From Saccoglossus kowalevskii (lineage: Eukaryota > Hemichordata > Enteropneusta > Harrimaniidae), in NCBI RefSeq assembly GCF_000003605.2, contig NW_003158224.1:342978-367134 (forward strand): a stretch of 24,157 nucleotides of DNA, in the 5' to 3' direction. The notes beneath the pieces are model-generated. The model saw nothing but the letters and a program-made list of their open reading frames with translations, searched no databases and was not told where the DNA came from. The translations under genes and the position numbers were made by a program. Below are positions 20,064 to 24,157 of the stretch, in pieces. How positions within the stretch are numbered: the first letter of the stretch is position 1; every line of letters starts with the position of its first letter.

Positions 20064-20848
20064 GTAATATGGCCAAAAAAGCAAGATGGCTGCAAGTCTG
20101 TCGTCTTTTACCTAATCACAAATTGAATGCATATACATATATACGCAATCAAATTGGATATACAAATCACTGGTCATGAGACTAGCTAAATTGTTTCTGA
20201 ATGAATTTGTAGTGTATGGTCAGTAATTGTAAATGAATAATAGAATACTCTAGTATCAACAACAATATATTTACATTACTTTGAATTTGCAATCTAATAT
20301 AAGGGTCCAAGTTTTATAATTCGATTTGCTATTTCTCATTTTTATGCAATTTGTGTACTATATTCATGTAAAGTGTATGTTTACAGTATTGTAAGCGTGT
20401 GCCAGCTGATGTATTATGGCGTTACCTAGTAACACTTTAACGATATTTCATAGCAGAAAATAAAGATACTTTAAAACAATTTAATTAGAACGAAGCATAA
20501 GTCAATCAAGAATGTGTACAATGTATGTTTGGGAATACAATTAAAGTTTACCCTCACCCATAGTCGTAATCTGTATGAGCTAATATGCATTTCACGAGAA
20601 AATCTTCCCATTTATGATTTTACCTATAGTAGGCCATTTTTGATCTGGTTATAAAACAAACTGATATGAGCATGTATTCGAACATTTATTAAGTATGAGC
20701 CAAATATCAATGAAAATGGCCCATAAGAGTCGGAGATATAGTACTATGGTAAAAAAGCAATATGGCCGCCAGTCGGCCATCGTTCGTCTGACTGTAAAAC
20801 AAATAGTCATGCGCATGTATTCTGACATGTATAATGTATGTACCAAAT
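20064..20848 (+). repeat. Three diverged copies of an interspersed repeat
   Basis: Copies at 20630-20705 and 20741-20848 align over GGCCATYKTT, TCTG, TRTAAAACAAA, ATGHGCATGTATTC, ACAT and ATGWRCCAAA, offset by 144 bp. A fragment at 20064-20110 shares AGCAAGATGGCTGCAAGTCT with AGCAATATGGCCGCCAGTCG of the last copy. They look like remnants of one family of ~110-145 bp units, two of them in near tandem. No ends or target duplications were found. Confidence 0.65.
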
Positions 20849-21085
20849 TTGAACAAAATTTACAAAGCAAATCTACAAAGCACATGTCTCACATAAAGTA
20901 CTAGGCACATAAATGAACGGATTCGGCCAACAGGGTTCTGAAATATGTCTCCAGACAGATGGAGACCGAATTATACGTTCCTGTTTTCGAGCTTGGTTCG
21001 AATGGAAGGGAAGGGTGCTAGAATTGAAACCAAATAAATCCCGGATGGAAGCTAATTAACTAACTGGGTAACGTAGATTTATGTT
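20849..21085. other. Intergenic, no feature seen
   Basis: A GGTTCGA word at 20995 resembles a tRNA B box, but there is no A box or cloverleaf around it. Nothing else was seen. Confidence 0.4.
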
Positions 21086-21525
21086 GAGATATTTTAGAAA
21101 CCACGCCTACTTTTGCAATCCACCACCCAATTTATAACTCGATGTTCAATTAACAGTTAAAGGGCGGGAGTCGTCGCGCCGCTTCCTGTTCGATATGGGA
21201 CTCATAGTGACGTATACAACGCGTGTGAAAATACATTGTTTATTTACGTGGAATTCGGGCACGCGCTGCGCGACGACCACCGCGCTTTAACCAAACTTCT
21301 ACTAGTACTCACGGGCTACATAAATTGTTATTGTTGTTTAACGCCACATTTAGTAACTCAAGCTTTAATTGACAGTTAATCCAAACTTCGAGTTACATGC
21401 AACATAAATTTGTTGTTTTATTTAACGTTGTATGTTTCCCGTAACTCGAAGTTCGGGTTATTGTTAATTGGACATCAAGTTACAACTTGGGCGTGGTTTC
21501 ACAAAAGTAGGCGATATTTTCGTAA
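21086..21525. repeat. Large foldback element interrupted by a MITE
   Basis: The reverse complement of 21102-21154 (GTTAATTGAACATCGAGTTA, then TAAATTGGGTGG...AAAAGTAGGCG) matches 21463-21513 (GTTAATTGGACATCAAGTTA, then CAACTTGGGCGTGG...AAAAGTAGGCG). An inner inverted pair, CCAAACTTCGAGTTACATGC near 21381 and GTAACTCGAAGTTCGGGTTA near 21441, sits around a 40-bp centre. The word GTAACTCGAWGT recurs several times in both orientations. The element therefore has nested arms built from one short motif. A TTAA MITE lies at 21157-21290 next to the left arm. Confidence 0.75.
21157..21290 (+). mobile_element. TTAA-flanked MITE, 134 bp, copy 3 (nested)
   Basis: TTAA at both ends with terminal repeats TTAAAGGGCGGGAGTCGTCG and TTAAAGCGCGGTGGTCGTCG (right end reversed). 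It is very close to the copy at 17926; several differences are CG in this copy against CA or TG in the other (for example ACGTGG against GCATGA), as expected from methyl-CpG decay. Its position between the arms of the surrounding foldback element shows it inserted later. Confidence 0.9.
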
Positions 21526-22050
21526 CTCGATGTCCGTACTCGAACAATTCAGTATCTCATTTATGTTTGATCTTCACGACAGGAAGTGGCTGGATTAATT
21601 AACAATATCCATAATAATAGCTCATTAGATTACGTGATTAACCGACTGTCAGAACGTTAAACAATTATATTAATGGATATGTATACAATTATGTGCGGGT
21701 AACATTGCAATGTCAATATTATTACAATACCAGTAACAATAGTTTGCTATTAACTAAATATAAAATATTTCTGTTTATAGAACCAATTATGAAGCGTCCC
21801 TGTCCCATGTCATGTTCCACCATGCTGACAACGACCAATGAGAAGTTATGTCATTTGGTCCAAAATTAAGAAAAAATCATAAAAATGTGAAAAAGATTCA
21901 TCAAAGTTTTTTGCCGAGAAATGATGACGCTCAATGGGATATAGCACCATGGTGATATTGGTCGGTTTAAAAAAACATTGCGCTCAACGGAATAATTAGT
22001 TGCCCATTCTCATTTGGACGTGGTTTATTCATTATTTTGACGTTCATAAA
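21526..22050. other. Intergenic, no feature seen
   Basis: AT-rich, without repeats or frames of note. Confidence 0.4.
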
Positions 22051-22066
22051 TATATATAAAGGCGCC
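22051..22066 (+). promoter_or_regulatory. TATA-like box followed by GGCGCC
   Basis: TATATATAAAGGCGCC resembles a TATA box with a GC-rich downstream flank. No exon can be tied to it, and AT-rich flanks raise the chance rate. Confidence 0.2.
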
Positions 22067-22718
22067 ACATCCGTCATAATGTTGAAAAAGCTTTCGAGTT
22101 GATAGATCGTTTATACACTCGCGAAATAATGACTAATCGGTCAACTTCATGGTCATGCAAGCGATGGCAGAACCATCACTGAACTCCGGGGATTGGCTCA
22201 TCGATTTGCGTTAAGTTGGTTCGAACAATGTGATTGTTACAGGGGAAAGTAGCGGAGGTTTGGGCTAAACACGCGGGACGTATGTGAGGGGAATTGATAT
22301 CCCTCATAGCAGTTGAAATTTGACTCGAGAAGATCTGTCTGAAATTACAATATTGTGACTAAAAATCGCAGTAGTCCGAGGGCTCCGGAAAAGTTTCCCC
22401 GATGTATTTCCTATTGCACATACATATAATTACGCCATCACACACACACCCTCGAATATGTCGAACAATGCAGCTCAATACCCAATCAAAAATGTTTTAA
22501 AATCATAACGGTACTAAGTAAAATGCGACGATCGTTGCTGGAAATTAAATTTAAACAAAATTCGGTGCCCATTACTGGGCTGTTTCTATGCTGAAGTTAC
22601 AGTGAGCCGTAGAAGGCAGGCCACCATCGGTCGTACCGCGATACACTGTGGCGTTTGATTGATTGCGAAACCGTTGCCACCCAGTTCTCCCTCAATTGCC
22701 GTGACTATTGACCCCGCG
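22067..22718. other. Intergenic, no gene seen
   Basis: The part from 22560 onwards is richer in G+C and includes TGATTGATTG (22656-22665), a Pbx/Hox-like word. No coding frame. Confidence 0.35.
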
Positions 22719-22725
22719 TATATAG
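22719..22725 (+). promoter_or_regulatory. TATA-like box in GC-rich flanks
   Basis: TATATAG is set between CCCCGCG and CAGCGGG, the usual flank pattern of a working TATA box, at the right edge of a GC-richer block. No start codon followed by an exon with a donor was found within 300 bp downstream. Confidence 0.3.
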
Positions 22726-23597
22726 CAGCGGGTGAAGTTCTGCCTACTTACGAGTATTCTTCACGCGCACGTTATACCTCGCAATGATAATATCATATTC
22801 AAAATATGAAAAAAAAAATTCACGACTCGGAGTGATAATTAGGTAGCTTTTATATTGAAATTTAAATAGATCAGACAGTTTAGAATACAGTAGGTTTGGA
22901 TTCGAGTAAAATCAATAGAAAACACACACCCTCATTGTTAGAAGTCTTATATCGTGTGTATACCAGCTTAATACATCTTTCAACACCGCCGCACGATGTT
23001 CAACGATTTTCAAGACATTCGAGATACAATTCAGTAAGATACAACATCGATCCCACGGCGAATCCGAATGAAGAAGGAGGTTAGTCAAAATGCCCACTAA
23101 ATCAATCTAACCTTATAGATATGGACCATTAAACCAATTGTGATATAGTCAGGGAAACATCGCAAAATACGGTAGTTTCACAGCTGGACGAAGATAACGT
23201 CCCTGGACTCAATGAAAACTCACGATAGAACTTATTACTACAATACAAACATCAGTTTTACTTTGTTTGATGAGTATTTTAAAAGTCGACAATTGTAACT
23301 TCGATGACTGCTCTGCAATGGGTATCTTTTTTTTCATTTTACTCGAATTAACAAAATTACAAAGCATGGATTTTGAATAATTGAAATCGACATAAGACAA
23401 TTTTAGGCTCTATTCCCGTTTCTGTCAAAATAAGATAGTTTTCTAAAACTTCTGTAAAATTTACACTCGGTTATTTTAGGCGATGGCTTAGACTGGCAGT
23501 TCAATGGAAAATACGGTCACACTCCACATCTATTCCTTTGGGAGATAGTTTGGGAAAAAATCCCAGACTAACTCTAGAGAACAAACACGTTTAGAAA
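22726..23597. other. Intergenic, one short hairpin
   Basis: TAGTTTGGGA (23546-23555) and TCCCAGACTA (23561-23570) form a 10-bp stem with one G-T pair and an A-rich loop. It does not fit the histone 3' stem-loop. Frames at 22896-23097 overlap on both strands and are not called. Confidence 0.35.
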
Positions 23598-23655
23598 TGA
23601 CGTAATCCCCTAGGAATGGCAACGGTCTATAAATAAGACCCTCGTTTATTCAGTT
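23598..23655 (+). promoter_or_regulatory. CRE-like, TATA/MEF2-like and initiator-like series
   Basis: TGACGTAA (23598-23605), CTATAAATAA (23627-23636, fits both a TATA box and the MEF2 consensus) and TCAGTT (23650-23655, arthropod-type initiator) follow in order. GGTCT/AGACC flank the TATA word as an inverted repeat. The TATA-to-initiator distance (24 bp) is a little short. A 39-codon frame starts at 23667 and is not recognisable. Confidence 0.25.
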
Positions 23656-24074
23656 ACAACCACGTCATGTTTCTCTACTTAATATATGAAATATTAGTTA
23701 GTTGTAACGTTTTGGACGACGAGAGATCGAATAAACAATTCACTGTCGGGGTACCAAAAACAAAGAAGGAAATAAACACATACTAACTCCGACAGCCCAT
23801 TCTGGCAATGAAGGCGTGTCAGGTAGGGTCAACTTCTTGTCGTGGGAAAGCGATGAGAAGGAATGGTTCGGTACGTCACCGGTCATTGCAGCTCCAGTGA
23901 GTTAGGTATACGGGTATTGTGGATGTTGTTGTGTTATACTGTGAGTTATTGCGGGAACGAAGCGGCGTGCCACAATATGAATACAACCACCCCGCGGCGT
24001 TACCTGTCCCCTGACCGCCCTGCGACTCAGCCAAGCATCTCTGTCACAGCCCATGCATGTTCGCACCATCAATT

Positions 24075-24095
24075 TTGTCTTTTTCTTCCCCGCAG
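24075..24095 (+). other. Strong 3' splice-site-like sequence
   Basis: TTGTCTTTTTCTTCCCCGCAG is an almost pure pyrimidine tract ending in CGCAG. Taken from 24096 in phase 2 the sequence stays open for 20 codons to the window end (NVLIVNLVFYFYYF...), a hydrophobic string I do not recognise. If real, it is an exon of a plus-strand gene to the right. Confidence 0.25.
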
Positions 24096-24157
24096 ACAAT
24101 GTCTTGATCGTTAATCTTGTTTTCTACTTCTACTACTTTTTGCTCCGGTTAAATCTT

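Noticed and set aside
20990-21010. tRNA B box-like GGTTCGAATGG
   Set aside because: No A box, acceptor stem or cloverleaf can be drawn around it.
23546-23570. Histone-type 3' stem-loop
   Set aside because: The stem and loop sequence differ from the histone consensus and no histone frame is near.

Overview
This is eukaryotic, almost certainly animal, genomic DNA: AT-rich, intron-bearing, full of small non-autonomous DNA transposons, with a tandem satellite and one assembly gap (238 N). The repeat style (a TA-flanked element with TTTTCGC-rich arms, a TTAA-flanked element, foldback elements) resembles marine lophotrochozoan, especially molluscan, genomes. That placement is a judgement from style, not a search result.

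Only one gene can be supported. On the minus strand, two short coding exons (4226-4129, then 2788-2718) join cleanly to give the first 56 residues of OLA1 (Obg-like ATPase 1, YchF family), with the P-loop split by a phase-2 intron. Both exons are too short to show up as long open frames. A candidate non-coding first exon with a YY1/NRF1/TATA-type promoter lies upstream at about 5203-5394. The third coding exon is not found and should lie off the left edge. Intron 2 holds the satellite array (1-1766). Intron 1 holds a MITE, a foldback element and a pair of CArG boxes.

From about 5.4 kb to the right end (almost 19 kb) I see no convincing protein-coding gene. The region holds three copies of a TTAA-flanked element (one diverged, one nested inside another foldback element), a compound pentanucleotide array spanning the gap (11662-12509), a partial tandem duplication, a diverged interspersed repeat, and several GC/CpG-richer blocks with dense transcription-factor-like motifs (8580-9010, 10840-10915, 17259-17290, 18430-18693). 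This looks like an intergenic regulatory landscape beside a housekeeping gene. A very strong 3' splice-site-like sequence at 24095 may be the first sign of a plus-strand neighbour. No new multi-gene system is visible; the interest lies in repeat architecture and candidate cis-regulatory sites. Motif calls were made by eye and are hypotheses.
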